The notes: generated by a model from the letters alone, not told the origin. 47,743 nt of DNA from a virus (IMGVR_UViG_3300035168_000051:1-47743), one strand, 5' to 3'; positions 18,936-27,912 are shown, numbered from the stretch's first letter. Program-made: numbers and translations.

Positions 18936-21430
18936 TGACGAAGAAGCCTCCTGAGCCGTGGGTGCTTTCGCCGTTCACGGCCGCGGCACATCAATATGCA
19001 CTTGACCTGATTTCCGGCAAGCGTCCAGCCTGCCAACTGACGATCAAAGCGGCGCGACGCTATCTCGACGATCTGGCAAAATCGGAACGCGCGGACTGGC
19101 CGTTCCGCTACGACATTGCCGCGGCGACGAAGGCGTGTCGCTTCATCGAAGCGATGGTCCACACGAAAGGCAAGTGGTCAGCTAAGCGTGAGACGCTGAA
19201 ACTCGAGCCGTGGCAGGCGTTCTTTGTCTGCAATGTGTTTGGGTGGCTGAATAAGCTGACTGGCAAGCGGCGCTTCCGCCAAGCCTATCTTCGGGTGCCA
19301 CGCAAAAACGGCAAGTCGGCGCTGGCCGCAGCGATCGGCCTCTACATGCTGACCGCTGATGGCGAGGCCGGGGCCGAGGTTTATTCAGGAGCCTCTTCCG
19401 AGAAACAAGCATGGGAAGTATTCGGCCCGGCGCGTATCATGGCGATGCGAAATGGCCCCTTCAAGGCGAAGGCGAAGATAACCACAAACGCCTCGAACCT
19501 TCACGTCATGGGGACCGGTTCTAAGTTCGAACCTGTCATCGGGAAGCCAGGCGATGGGGCATCGCCGAGCTGCGCGATCATCGACGAGTATCATGAGCAC
19601 CAGACTGATGATCTAGTCGACACGATGATCACCGGCATGGGAGCGCGCGAGCAGCCGCTAATGCTCATCATCACGACGGCAGGATCGAGCACGGGCGGGC
19701 CGTGCTACGCATACGACAAGGACGCGCAAGCGGTTCTCTCCGGCACGATCGAGCGCGACGAACTATTCGTTCTGATTTATGGGATTGACAATCAACAGAG
19801 AGTAGTTGAATACCAGTCGTATCGCGCAGTTGAACGATTGGACTACGAATGCCGAAGGGTCAATGCCCAAATCACCCAGATCGACCAATCCGTTCGAGAG
19901 GCGTTTGCCTGCTGTGTTACACGCGGGATCGTCGTTCCGACGCGACCAGGCGATGCAAAAACCACCCAGACCGGCCGATCAGAAACGCAAAACTCGGACT
20001 ATGCGGGTCTTGCTACGAGCAATACCTGCTCGACAGAGACCCGGATTATAAGCGCCGGTCAATTGAGAAGCGCCAAAAGTGGGCTGAAAAAAATAGAGAC
20101 CGCTGCCGCGCGGCACAAACAAGATGGAGAAGTAAGCCAGAGACGAAGCGCGCCCGCAAAAACTACCAACTCGGCTACGACCACGGAATCTCAGTTTCAG
20201 AGTATGAGAGATTATGTTCTGAGCGTAAAGGAGTGTGTGACATCTGCGGACGTGGAGACAGGGTCCTTTACGTCGATCATTGCCACTCTTCTGGAGATAT
20301 CAGAGGGCTACTGTGTCAAAAGTGCAACTCAGGGATCGGTCTTCTCGGAGATACTGAAGAGTCTATACGCAAGGCACTCGCATATTTTGAGCGCCGAAAG
20401 GTGCAGACTAGACGGGAGCAGTTTTTATGTGACTCTCCCGCCTGACGACTGGTCATCGGAAGCATCGCTCGTCAAGGCAAACCCGAACTATGATGTTTCG
20501 GTTTCTGCGGAGTTTCTAAAGGCCCGTCTTGCAGAAGCGATTTCATCGCCGCGCAAAGCCGCGATCTACAAGACGAAGCATCTCGACGAATGGGTATCGG
20601 CCGGCTCTCCCTACTTCGATTCATTGTTGTGGGAAGGTCTCAAAGAGGAATTCGACCCGGCCGCTTTGGCTGCCGACGGTTGGGATTGCTACATCGGTCT
20701 CGATCTCGCGTCGAAGAAAGATTTGACGGCGATTGTGCTGTTGCTGACACGGTTCACCGAAGACGGAAGTCGAGAGTTCCGCGTCGTGTCTCGCTTCTAT
20801 GTTCCAGAAGCGCAGGCCGAAGACCCGAAAGCCATCTTCTACCGCGAATGGGATGAGAAGGGATATCTCAACCTGACTGGCGGCAACGTCATTGATGAGC
20901 CGCTGATCGAGTCTGACATTGTCGAGTTGGCGAACCTCGTTGGTTGTCTCGATATCGGATACGACCCGTGGGGATCGCGTTCTCTGTGCCAGCGTCTCCA
21001 AGACGAACATGGATTGACGGTTACAGAAGTTCCGCAAACGACGAAGAACTTGTCGGAGCCGATGAAGACGCTTGATGCAGCGATTTCATCCGGCCGCATC
21101 CGGCATGATGGGAACCCCGTCATGGCGTGGTGCATCGGCAATGTCTGCGCCAAGGAAGACAAGAACGAAAACGTCTTCCCATACAAAGAGCGCCCAGAAG
21201 CAAAGATCGACGGAGCTGCCGCGCTGTTGAACGCAATGGCGCGGGCATTGGCCGCTGAGGTTGAAACAACTTCCGTGTTCGACCTGTTGGCGAGAAAAGC
21301 CAACGCCAATCACGCGCAATCAAACGACGATGACGAGGCAATCCTCGCGAATCCTGCGCATCCGCGATGGAAAGAAGCGCGCGAAAGGTGGGAACGCAAG
21401 CACATGTCGACGGACGATATCTGGGGATGA
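18935..21430 (+). CDS. terL: Terminase large subunit with a 216-codon in-frame insert
   Basis: 831 residues. ATPase: RKNGKS Walker A (123-128), IIDEYHEH Walker B (about 213-220), LIITTAGS motif III. RNase H-like nuclease: GLDLASKKD (about 588), IGYDPWG, and KIDGAAALL near the end. HK97-type TerL are about 550-620 residues. Between IYGID (ending at 19789) and PPDDWSSEASLVKANPNY (from 20438), where the family reads straight through the linker, 648 bp are inserted. The insert is open in the terminase frame but has no terminase-like sequence, and it carries a homing endonuclease in another frame. Whether the insert is removed, tolerated as an exposed linker, or abolishes function cannot be told from sequence. 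Confidence 0.88.
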   Translation: MTKKPPEPWVLSPFTAAAHQYALDLISGKRPACQLTIKAARRYLDDLAKSERADWPFRYDIAAATKACRFIEAMVHTKGKWSAKRETLKLEPWQAFFVCNVFGWLNKLTGKRRFRQAYLRVPRKNGKSALAAAIGLYMLTADGEAGAEVYSGASSEKQAWEVFGPARIMAMRNGPFKAKAKITTNASNLHVMGTGSKFEPVIGKPGDGASPSCAIIDEYHEHQTDDLVDTMITGMGAREQPLMLIITTAGSSTGGPCYAYDKDAQAVLSGTIERDELFVLIYGIDNQQRVVEYQSYRAVERLDYECRRVNAQITQIDQSVREAFACCVTRGIVVPTRPGDAKTTQTGRSETQNSDYAGLATSNTCSTETRIISAGQLRSAKSGLKKIETAAARHKQDGEVSQRRSAPAKTTNSATTTESQFQSMRDYVLSVKECVTSADVETGSFTSIIATLLEISEGYCVKSATQGSVFSEILKSLYARHSHILSAERCRLDGSSFYVTLPPDDWSSEASLVKANPNYDVSVSAEFLKARLAEAISSPRKAAIYKTKHLDEWVSAGSPYFDSLLWEGLKEEFDPAALAADGWDCYIGLDLASKKDLTAIVLLLTRFTEDGSREFRVVSRFYVPEAQAEDPKAIFYREWDEKGYLNLTGGNVIDEPLIESDIVELANLVGCLDIGYDPWGSRSLCQRLQDEHGLTVTEVPQTTKNLSEPMKTLDAAISSGRIRHDGNPVMAWCIGNVCAKEDKNENVFPYKERPEAKIDGAAALLNAMARALAAEVETTSVFDLLARKANANHAQSNDDDEAILANPAHPRWKEARERWERKHMSTDDIWG
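19790..20437 (+). mobile_element. 648-bp homing-endonuclease insertion within terL
   Basis: Bounded by the interruption of terminase similarity. Length is a multiple of three and there is no stop in the terminase frame for 216 codons. Local GC is visibly lower than in flanking terL. About 59 bp precede the endonuclease start; its last two codons and TGA lie in terL sequence after the insert. Too little room remains for a group I intron core, and no intein junction residues (N-terminal Cys/Ser with C-terminal His-Asn) are present. Exact ends could shift by a few bases. Confidence 0.65.
19849..20445 (+). CDS. Endonuclease VII-type HNH homing endonuclease nested in terL
   Basis: 198 residues in the +2 frame relative to terL. 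Two N-terminal Cys-His modules of repeated form (CPNHPDRPIRSRGVCLLC and CKNHPDRPIR ... LCGSC), a basic linker (KRQKWAEKNRDRCRAAQTRW), then the recombination endonuclease VII fold: CDICGRGDRVLYVDHCH, RGLLCQKCNSGIGLLGD. The His-Asn catalytic residues are present. Such genes spread by cutting uninterrupted copies of their target, here terL. Ribosome site is weak (GGA 8 bases before ATG). Confidence 0.85.
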   Translation: MPKGQCPNHPDRPIRSRGVCLLCYTRDRRSDATRRCKNHPDRPIRNAKLGLCGSCYEQYLLDRDPDYKRRSIEKRQKWAEKNRDRCRAAQTRWRSKPETKRARKNYQLGYDHGISVSEYERLCSERKGVCDICGRGDRVLYVDHCHSSGDIRGLLCQKCNSGIGLLGDTEESIRKALAYFERRKVQTRREQFLCDSPA

Positions 21431-22776
21431 CAAGAAAGCTCAGGAATAGCCGCGGGCGCTGGTCGCGAGTGGATGCGCAGCGGACATCGACGGACCCCCG
21501 CGATCCCGACGCGCGCCGCATCCACAACGGCCCGCGCACGATTGCCGGCGTCTCGATCACGCCGGACACCGCTGTCACGATTTCCGCGGTTTGGGCGTGC
21601 CTTCGCTATCTGTCTCAGACTGTCGCCGTCCTCCCGTGGCACGTCATGCAGGACGGAGATCGCGGCGCGCAAATCCAGCGCGCGAATCCCGTCGATTGGC
21701 TGATCTACAAGCGTCCGAACCCTGAGTGGTCGAGCTTCCAGTTTCGCGAGACGATGACGCATTGGGCGCTTCGATACGGCAATGGCTATGCGGAGATCGA
21801 GCGCGATCAGGCTGGCCGGCCGTTTGCTCTCTGGCCGATCCATCCCGAGCGCGTCGAAGTGTGCCGCGATGTCGACACCGGCCGGCTGTTCTATGAGGTC
21901 TGCAACGACCGAGGCGGCGAGATCGAACTCGACGCGCAAGATGTTTTCCATATGCGTGGCTTCGGCGAAGGTGTCGTTGGCGTCAACGTGATCGAATATG
22001 CGGCGCAATCGCTCGGGTGGGCGCGCGCCGCACAGATATTCGGCGCGGCATTTTTCGGGAATGGCGCCACGCCGTCGACTGTCGTCATCAATAAGAAGGC
22101 CCTTTCTGAGGCCGGGCTGGAACTTCAACGCAAGGAGTTCGAAGAACTCTACAAGGGGCCTTGGCGAGCTGGGCGCACTGCGCATCTCGACAATGATGCT
22201 GACATCAAAGCGATCGGGCTTGATATCGAGAAGACGCAACTAATCGAAATCCACCAATATCTTATTGAAGAAATCACGAGATGGTTCGGCGTTCCGCCGC
22301 ATAAGGTGATGCATCTAATAAGGTCCAGCTACAACAGCGTCGAGCATCAGTCCATAGAGGTGGTTGTCGACTCAGTTTCGCCATGGGTAAAGCGATTTGA
22401 GGACGAGGCTGATTTTAAGCTATTCGGACAAAACCGGCGCGGTCTCTACACAAAAATGAACATGAACGCGCTTCTTCGTGGCGACATGAAATCTCGCATG
22501 GAGTTTTACAAGGGGATGCATTTCGTCGGCGCCTATTCGCCGAACCGAATCCTCGAACTCGAAGACGAGAACACGCTCGGACCAGACGGCGATATCCACG
22601 TCATGCAGCAGCAGATGGTCCCGCTCGAATTCATCGCGAAGGGGCCGGAGCAAGCCGCCGCCGGCGGAGAGCAGAACGCGGCCCCTATGGTTGAAGAAAG
22701 CGCCGATCCGTTGACGGAAGACGCCGAGGCAGTGGCGGCGCGCGTCGCCGCTGAAGCATGGCTGGAGTTCGCGTGA
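21427..22776 (+). CDS. Portal protein (HK97 family)
   Basis: 449 residues from the ATG at 21427, overlapping the terL stop. Family features: GVSITPDTAVTISAVWACLR, AVLPWHVMQ, NPEWSSFQFRETMTHWALRY GNGYAEI, AAQIFGAAFFGNGATPSTVV, RWFGVPPHKVMHL, HQSIEVVVDSVSPW. It forms the dodecameric DNA-entry ring of the capsid and docks the terminase. C-terminal 40 residues are acidic and Ala-rich. Followed by a one-base overlap with the next gene. Confidence 0.93.
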   Translation: MTRKLRNSRGRWSRVDAQRTSTDPRDPDARRIHNGPRTIAGVSITPDTAVTISAVWACLRYLSQTVAVLPWHVMQDGDRGAQIQRANPVDWLIYKRPNPEWSSFQFRETMTHWALRYGNGYAEIERDQAGRPFALWPIHPERVEVCRDVDTGRLFYEVCNDRGGEIELDAQDVFHMRGFGEGVVGVNVIEYAAQSLGWARAAQIFGAAFFGNGATPSTVVINKKALSEAGLELQRKEFEELYKGPWRAGRTAHLDNDADIKAIGLDIEKTQLIEIHQYLIEEITRWFGVPPHKVMHLIRSSYNSVEHQSIEVVVDSVSPWVKRFEDEADFKLFGQNRRGLYTKMNMNALLRGDMKSRMEFYKGMHFVGAYSPNRILELEDENTLGPDGDIHVMQQQMVPLEFIAKGPEQAAAGGEQNAAPMVEESADPLTEDAEAVAARVAAEAWLEFA

Positions 22777-24560
22777 TGGAAGGCGTCGTGACGAATCGCG
22801 CAAGCGCCCTGCCGCCGCGCCAGGAGAAGCCGTCTCCGCTCGCTGCGGTGTGGCAATGGGCGAATAAGGCTGGGGCTGTCATTGCCGATCTTCGCTCCCG
22901 CATTTCTGCGCTGGAAAGCCGGCCGCAGGCGCGAGACGGCGTTTCGATCGCAAGCCTCTTCATCGACCAAGACAATATCCTCGTGGCGATGCTTAGCGAC
23001 GGAAGGTCGCTTAAAGCAGGCCGGGTTACGCCTCCGGCTCCGGCAATTGATGTGGCCTCTATCGAGGGCATGATCGCAAGGCGGGTTGAAGCATCGGTGG
23101 CGGCGTTGAATGCCCGTGAGCCGGTTAACCTGACGGCTATTCAAGAGCGCATTGATGGCGTCTACACGGCGCTTGCCGGGTTCCGTCAGCCGAAGGATGG
23201 AGAGAGCGTCACAGTTGACGACGTGAAGCCGCTGATCGCGGCAGAAGTGGATCGTGTCGTCGGCGCTCTGCCGAAACCGGAATCGCCGGCTCCGGCAATC
23301 CTGCCAGATTTTGATCGTCTGATCTCTGATCGCGTCGCGGCGGCCGTCGCCGCGATCCCACCCCCTGCCCCCGGCAAAGACGTTGATTTGCTGGTCGTGC
23401 AGGCGATGGTGGCCGCAGAGGTAGCCAAGGCTCCGCGTCCAAAGGATGGGGAAAGCGTCACGGTCGATGACGTAAGGCCCGTGATTTCCGCCGAAGTTGC
23501 GCGCGCTGTTGGTGAACTCCCGAAGCAGGAAGTTAAGGGAGCCGTCGTCACCGCCGACCTCGATCGACTAATCGCGGATCGGGTAGCTGTTGCCGTAGCT
23601 GCGATCCCCCCCGCGCCCGCCGGGAAGGACGCCGATCCCGTGGTTTTGCAGGCAATGGTGGCGGCGGAAGTTGCGAAGCTGCCGCCCATTGACTTGGTAG
23701 TTTCGCGCGCGGTCGCGGCCTTGCCGGCCCCGGCGATAGATGCCGCCGCGATCGAGCGCCTTGTCGCCGATCGAGTTACCATTGCGGTCGCCGCGATTCC
23801 TCCTGCGTCTCCCGGAAGAGACATTGACCCCGTTGTCGTGCAGGCGATGATTGCCGCAGAAGTGGCGAAGCTACCGCGGCCGAAAGACGGCGAGAGCATC
23901 AGCGAAGACGCCGTCCGCTCGATGGTTGTCGATGCGGTCAACGAAGTTGTCGGGACATGGAGCCCGCCGCAGGACGGCCACCCCCCAACCGATGAAGAAT
24001 TGACGCCGCTAGTCGAGTCTGCCGTTCACCGCGCCGTCGCCGCCATTCCAAAGGCGAAGGATGGCGTCGGCATTGCTGACATGATCGTCAATGCCGAGGG
24101 CCGGCTCGCAGTCGTGCTGACAGATAATCGGCGCATCGACGCGGGGCCGGTTGTGCCGGAGCCTATTGAAGGCCCTGCCGGGCGCTCCATCAGTGATGCA
24201 AGCGTGAATGGCGATGGCGAGCTTGTCATAACGATGAGCGACGGGGCGACGATCGTCGCCGGGGGAGTTGTCGGGCCGCCAGGGAAAAGCATCAAGGGCG
24301 ATGCGGGGCGCGGAATCGCGTCGCTTCGCATAGTCGGAAACGATCTGGTCGCTACGTTCACAGATGGTGACGAACACTTGATCGGACGTGTTGTCGGCAA
24401 GGCTGGGAAGCCGGGGGAACCGGGGAAAAGCATCAAGGGCGACAAAGGCTCTTCGTTCACCTTCTCCACATCGTATGTGCCTTCCAACATCGATCAATTC
24501 CGCGTTGTCGAGATGGCAGACGACGACGGCAACGTTCGCCGCATGATTACCTTGGACTGA
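22776..24560 (+). CDS. Long repeat protein with collagen-like segments between portal and protease
   Basis: 594 residues from ATG 22776. The middle (about residues 125-410) alternates two modules: PKDGESVTVDDVKPLI AAEV and LISDRVAAAVAAIPP, each repeated several times. The C-terminal third has beta-type units (DMIVNAEGRLAVVLTDNRRI) and collagen-like Gly-x-x runs (GPPGKSIKGDAGR, GKPGEPGKSIKGDKG). Its position in the head module suggests a virion component, for instance a fibre or scaffold attached to the head. Collagen-like repeats often trimerise fibres. No homologue function recalled. Confidence 0.75.
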   Translation: MEGVVTNRASALPPRQEKPSPLAAVWQWANKAGAVIADLRSRISALESRPQARDGVSIASLFIDQDNILVAMLSDGRSLKAGRVTPPAPAIDVASIEGMIARRVEASVAALNAREPVNLTAIQERIDGVYTALAGFRQPKDGESVTVDDVKPLIAAEVDRVVGALPKPESPAPAILPDFDRLISDRVAAAVAAIPPPAPGKDVDLLVVQAMVAAEVAKAPRPKDGESVTVDDVRPVISAEVARAVGELPKQEVKGAVVTADLDRLIADRVAVAVAAIPPAPAGKDADPVVLQAMVAAEVAKLPPIDLVVSRAVAALPAPAIDAAAIERLVADRVTIAVAAIPPASPGRDIDPVVVQAMIAAEVAKLPRPKDGESISEDAVRSMVVDAVNEVVGTWSPPQDGHPPTDEELTPLVESAVHRAVAAIPKAKDGVGIADMIVNAEGRLAVVLTDNRRIDAGPVVPEPIEGPAGRSISDASVNGDGELVITMSDGATIVAGGVVGPPGKSIKGDAGRGIASLRIVGNDLVATFTDGDEHLIGRVVGKAGKPGEPGKSIKGDKGSSFTFSTSYVPSNIDQFRVVEMADDDGNVRRMITLD

Positions 24561-24566
24561 GGCGAA

Positions 24567-25244
24567 ATGTCAGCGAAGACAGGCAACGACAATCGCGCTT
24601 CGACAATTCGTGTCGTCGCGCGCGGGAAGCGCGCCGAGATTTATGTTTACGGCGTGATCGGCGGCGATTGGTTCGGCGATGGCGCAACGGCGCAGAAATT
24701 CTCTGACGACCTGAAAAAGCTCGGCGATGTTTCCGCCATCGATTTGCATATCGACAGCGAAGGCGGGTCGGTGAAGGATGCGCAGGCGATGTATACATTG
24801 CTCGTGTCTCATCCTGCGAAGATATCGGTTCACATCGATGGGTGGGCGTGCTCTGCCGCTTCATTCCTCGCCATGGCCGGATCGGACATTTCGATCGGCG
24901 AAGGCGGGATGTTCATGATCCATAACGCCAGAATGATGGTTTATGGAGAGGCGCAGGATTTGGACCGCGGCGCTGCTCTGCTGCGCACGACGAACCAAAT
25001 GATCCTTCAGAAATACGTCGACCGCACTGGCCTTGATGCGAAGAAGGTCAAAGAGTGGATGGATGCAGAGACGTGGTTCACGGGCCGTGAAGCCGTCGAT
25101 GCCGGCTTCTGCAATCGCGTCGTCGAAAACCTCAAAGTGGCAGCATCGACGACGAGAGACGTTTCGAGGTTCATGAACGTTCCGCAGTCGCTGCGTCCCC
25201 GAAGAAACCGCGCGGCGGCAGCATTGGCGAGCTTCGCCAGATAA
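24567..25244 (+). CDS. ClpP-type prohead protease
   Basis: 225 residues, GAGG before ATG. ClpP fold: IDLHIDSEGGSVKDAQAMYT, nucleophile Ser in WACSAASFLAMAGS, His in MFMIHNARMMV and Asp in YVDRTGLD. It processes scaffold/capsid proteins during head maturation. The basic C-terminus (LRPRRNRAAAALASFAR) may be a targeting or self-cleavage tail. It directly precedes the capsid gene. Confidence 0.9.
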   Translation: MSAKTGNDNRASTIRVVARGKRAEIYVYGVIGGDWFGDGATAQKFSDDLKKLGDVSAIDLHIDSEGGSVKDAQAMYTLLVSHPAKISVHIDGWACSAASFLAMAGSDISIGEGGMFMIHNARMMVYGEAQDLDRGAALLRTTNQMILQKYVDRTGLDAKKVKEWMDAETWFTGREAVDAGFCNRVVENLKVAASTTRDVSRFMNVPQSLRPRRNRAAAALASFAR

Positions 25245-25271
25245 GGATTCCCGGCAAAGCCGGAACAAGAT

Positions 25272-25332
25272 CGCGCCTGGGCAGCGCGTTGGCTCGTCAT
25301 TGCACGAGCCGATCCGATCATCGGATAGCCCA
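25272..25332 (+). promoter_or_regulatory. RNA leader element A before the capsid gene
   Basis: Three consecutive hairpins: CGCG-CCTGGGCAG-CGCG (25272-25288), GGCTCGT-N6-ACGAGCC (25291-25310), ATCCGA-TCA-TCGGAT (about 25312-25326), then GCCCA (25328-25332), which is complementary to TGGGC in the first loop, allowing a pseudoknot. The 9-base loop C(C/T)TGGGCA(A/G) recurs in leaders B and C. Confidence 0.55.
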
Positions 25333-25357
25333 TTCACACCACGATGAAGGACTAACA

Positions 25358-26758
25358 ATGACCAAGCACGTTGTGCTACGGGCCGGCAACGGCTTGCCCG
25401 TCAGTTCCGCTTTTTTCGGCCCGGTTCTGATGGACGCGCTGGCCGCGCTGGAGGACCGTCTCGCGAATCTCCGTTCGGATGGCGAGGCGATCGTCGCAGC
25501 AGCTGACGAGGAAGGTCGCGATCTTACGGACGAAGAGGTTGCGCAGATCAACGCGAACGTCGAAGCCGCCAACAAGATCAAGGCGCAGATCGAAGCTCGC
25601 AAGAACATGACGCCGCAGAGCCAGGGCCGCCGCACGAGCCCCGAGGCGGCTGCGCCCGGCGCTCCCGAGAGCAACGGCCGCCGCGTCATCCCGGCGACGC
25701 CGCGCGTTCACGACTCGCGCGGTGGTTTCCAGAGCTTCGGCGAATTCGCGAAATCCGTCTACGGCGCAGCGCGCAACCCCGGCAACGTCGATCAGCGCCT
25801 CCAGAACGCAGCGACCACCTACGGCTCCGAAGGAACCGGCGCCGACGGCGGCTTCGCGGTTCCCCCGGAGTTTCGCCGCACGATTTGGCAGAAGGTGATG
25901 GACGATGAGAATCTCCTCACCCGCTGCGATCGGCTCGAAACGTCCAGCAACAACCTCGTCGTCCCGAAGGACGAGACGACCCCGTGGCAGTCCAGCGGCG
26001 GAATCCAGGTCTACTGGGAAGGCGAGGCCGGCGCCGCCACCCAGTCGAAGCCGCAGCTGAAAATGGACACGATGCGCCTGAATAAGCTGATCGCGCTCGT
26101 TCCCGTCAGTGAGGAGCTTCTCGACGACGCCCCGGGTCTGGAAAGCTGGCTGCGCGCCAAGGCGCCCTCCAAGATGCGCTCCAAGGTCAACACGTCGATC
26201 GTGCGCGGAACCGGCGTCGGCCAGCCGCTCGGCATTCTGACGGCCCCCTCGCTGATCACCGTGACGCAGGAGGAGTCGCAGGCGGCGGCTTCCATTCTCT
26301 ATGCCAACATCAACAAGATGTGGAACCGTCTGTATGGGCCGTGCCGCCGCAATGCGGTGTGGCTGATCAATCAGGACATCGAGCCGCAGCTCGACGTGAT
26401 GGAGTTCTCGCCCGGATCGACGGTTCCGATCCCGGTCTATCTGCCGGCGGGCGGCGTTTCCGAGCGCCCCTATGCGACCCTCAAGGGCCGCCCGGTCATT
26501 CCGGTCGAGGCGTGCTCCACCCTCGGCACCGTCGGCGACATCATCCTGGTCGATTTCCAGCAGTATGCGGCGCTCACGAAGGCGGGCCAGGACATCCGCA
26601 CCGACGTTTCGATGCACCTCTACTTCGATCAGGCGATGGAGGCGTTCCGCTTCATCTTCCGCGTCACGGGCCAGCCCTGGTGGGGCTCGACCATCGCGCC
26701 GGAGAACGGTTCGACGACGCGCTCCTGGGCGGTCACTCTCGAAACCCGCGCCGGCTGA
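25358..26758 (+). CDS. Major capsid protein (HK97 fold)
   Basis: 466 residues from ATG 25358 with AGGA upstream. The N-terminal 110 residues are coiled-coil (delta/scaffold-like: ALAALEDRLANLRSDGEA, EAANKIKAQIEARKN), normally cut off by the protease. The HK97 capsid core follows: GADGGFAVPPEFRRTIWQKV, LVPVSEELLDDAPGLESW, VRGTGVGQPLGIL, GRPVIPVEACSTLG, DIILVDFQQYAALTKAG. Terminator-like hairpin follows the gene, and a structured leader precedes it, matching high-level expression. Confidence 0.95.
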   Translation: MTKHVVLRAGNGLPVSSAFFGPVLMDALAALEDRLANLRSDGEAIVAAADEEGRDLTDEEVAQINANVEAANKIKAQIEARKNMTPQSQGRRTSPEAAAPGAPESNGRRVIPATPRVHDSRGGFQSFGEFAKSVYGAARNPGNVDQRLQNAATTYGSEGTGADGGFAVPPEFRRTIWQKVMDDENLLTRCDRLETSSNNLVVPKDETTPWQSSGGIQVYWEGEAGAATQSKPQLKMDTMRLNKLIALVPVSEELLDDAPGLESWLRAKAPSKMRSKVNTSIVRGTGVGQPLGILTAPSLITVTQEESQAAASILYANINKMWNRLYGPCRRNAVWLINQDIEPQLDVMEFSPGSTVPIPVYLPAGGVSERPYATLKGRPVIPVEACSTLGTVGDIILVDFQQYAALTKAGQDIRTDVSMHLYFDQAMEAFRFIFRVTGQPWWGSTIAPENGSTTRSWAVTLETRAG

Positions 26759-26772
26759 TAGCCGAGGCATGA

Positions 26773-26792
26773 CGGGGCGCTTCGGCGCCCCG
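26773..26792 (+). terminator. UUCG hairpin after the capsid gene
   Basis: CGGGGCGC-TTCG-GCGCCCCG, a perfect 8-bp stem with a stable UUCG loop, followed by CTTCCCCTTCTCTT. It works either as a partial terminator or as a 3' stabiliser raising capsid mRNA over downstream genes. Confidence 0.7.
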
Positions 26793-26823
26793 CTTCCCCT
26801 TCTCTTCAAATGAGGAAGAAACG

Positions 26824-27264
26824 ATGTTTCCCAATGCACTCGGCAGCGAACTCGCTGCGATCGTCGGCGTCATCGATCCCGACGCTTACGCCAATGCGGC
26901 CTATGAGTCCGGCTATGTCGACATGAGCAAGTTCGAAAGCCTGATGGCGATCGTCATGGCTGGCGATCTCGGATCGAGCGCGACGCTCGATTTCAAGCTT
27001 CAGTCGGCCGTCGCAGCGTCGGGCGGCGCCGACATCACGGGCAAGGCCATCACCCAGCTTACGCAGGCCGGGACGGACAGCAATAAGCAGGCGATTATCA
27101 ATCTGCGTCGCGAGGAGATGACGGAGGGCCATCGCTATGTGAAGGCGGTTATGACCGTCGGCACGGCGGCGTCGGACGCCAGCGCGATTCTGATCGGCAT
27201 CAATCCGCGCAACGCGCCGGCGTCGGACAACGACATCGCGGCCGTCGACGAGATCATCGCGTAA
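26824..27264 (+). CDS. Putative minor head/decoration protein
   Basis: 146 residues, GAGGAAG before ATG. Sequence IVGVIDPDAYANAAYESGYV, SSATLDFKLQSAVAASGGAD, INLRREEMTEGHRYVKAVMT. This kind of small beta-rich protein follows the capsid gene in many alphaproteobacterial siphophages and is presumed virion-associated. Exact role unassigned. Confidence 0.65.
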   Translation: MFPNALGSELAAIVGVIDPDAYANAAYESGYVDMSKFESLMAIVMAGDLGSSATLDFKLQSAVAASGGADITGKAITQLTQAGTDSNKQAIINLRREEMTEGHRYVKAVMTVGTAASDASAILIGINPRNAPASDNDIAAVDEIIA

Positions 27265-27283
27265 GGCGCGCGTATCAATTGAT

Positions 27284-27309
27284 GTTCGGCCGGGAATGCT
27301 CGGCCGAAC
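27284..27309 (+). other. 9-bp perfect hairpin between head genes
   Basis: GTTCGGCCG-GGAATGCT-CGGCCGAAC. Lies 15 bases before the next start and just ahead of its GGAGG ribosome site. No U-run follows, so translation control or RNA processing is likelier than termination. Confidence 0.55.
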
Positions 27310-27324
27310 TCATCGGAGGCTTTG

Positions 27325-27912
27325 ATGATCAAGGTCGTTTTTCTCGTCACGTCTACCGTCGAGGCGGCCAATGGTCGCACCTTCGTGAAGGGCAAAGCCT
27401 ATTGGCTGAGGCCGGATCAATATGCGTTCTGGGATGCGCGAGGCCGCATCGGTCCAGCGCCGGCTGATATGCCGACGGAGAACGCGCCGTTCTCGGTTGT
27501 GCGCGCCGGCCGCGAAACATTCGATGTGGTCGGCCCGTCGAATCGTCGCCTGAACACCGCGGCGATGCCGTGGGCGGATGCTGAGGCGCTGAGAGCGGCC
27601 GCGGAAGCCGACTGGCTCGTCAAGGGGCGTGCGCCTAGCGTCGCCGCTGTCGAGACGCCAGCTCCCGTTCAGGAGCCGCCGCAGCCTGTTGTCGCGGCTG
27701 TCGAGACGCCTGCGGCCGTGGCGATCACCGAGGTCGCCGTCTCGCCGCAGGATCGCATCGTCGAGATCGACGCTGTTGCGGACCTTTCCGTCGCGAAAGG
27801 CCCCGGCGGTCGCTTCTTCGTGAAGCGCGGAGACGCGAACGTGTCGCGCGGGTTCGCGACTGAGGAAGAGGCCGAGGCTGCGAAAGCTGGAATTGCGGCG
27901 AACCAAGCCTAA
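27325..27912 (+). CDS. Hypothetical head-module protein
   Basis: 195 residues from ATG 27325 with CGGAGG upstream. The N-terminal domain (MIKVVFLVTSTVEAANGRTF, KGKAYWLRPDQYAFWDARGR) is separated by a Pro/Val/Ala-rich linker (PAPVQEPPQPVVAAVETPAA) from a small C-terminal domain (GGRFFVKRGDANVSRGFATE). Domain layout with a flexible linker suggests a structural or adaptor role. Confidence 0.65.
   Translation: MIKVVFLVTSTVEAANGRTFVKGKAYWLRPDQYAFWDARGRIGPAPADMPTENAPFSVVRAGRETFDVVGPSNRRLNTAAMPWADAEALRAAAEADWLVKGRAPSVAAVETPAPVQEPPQPVVAAVETPAAVAITEVAVSPQDRIVEIDAVADLSVAKGPGGRFFVKRGDANVSRGFATEEEAEAAKAGIAANQA

Noticed and set aside
19790-20437. Group I intron or intein in terL
   Set aside because: The endonuclease fills almost the whole insert, leaving no room for an intron core, and intein junction residues are missing. 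A search with intron models is still needed to be certain.
25376-26839. 487-codon minus-strand frame opposite the capsid gene
   Set aside because: Exact antisense of a certain capsid gene with strong codon bias; no ribosome site or domain.
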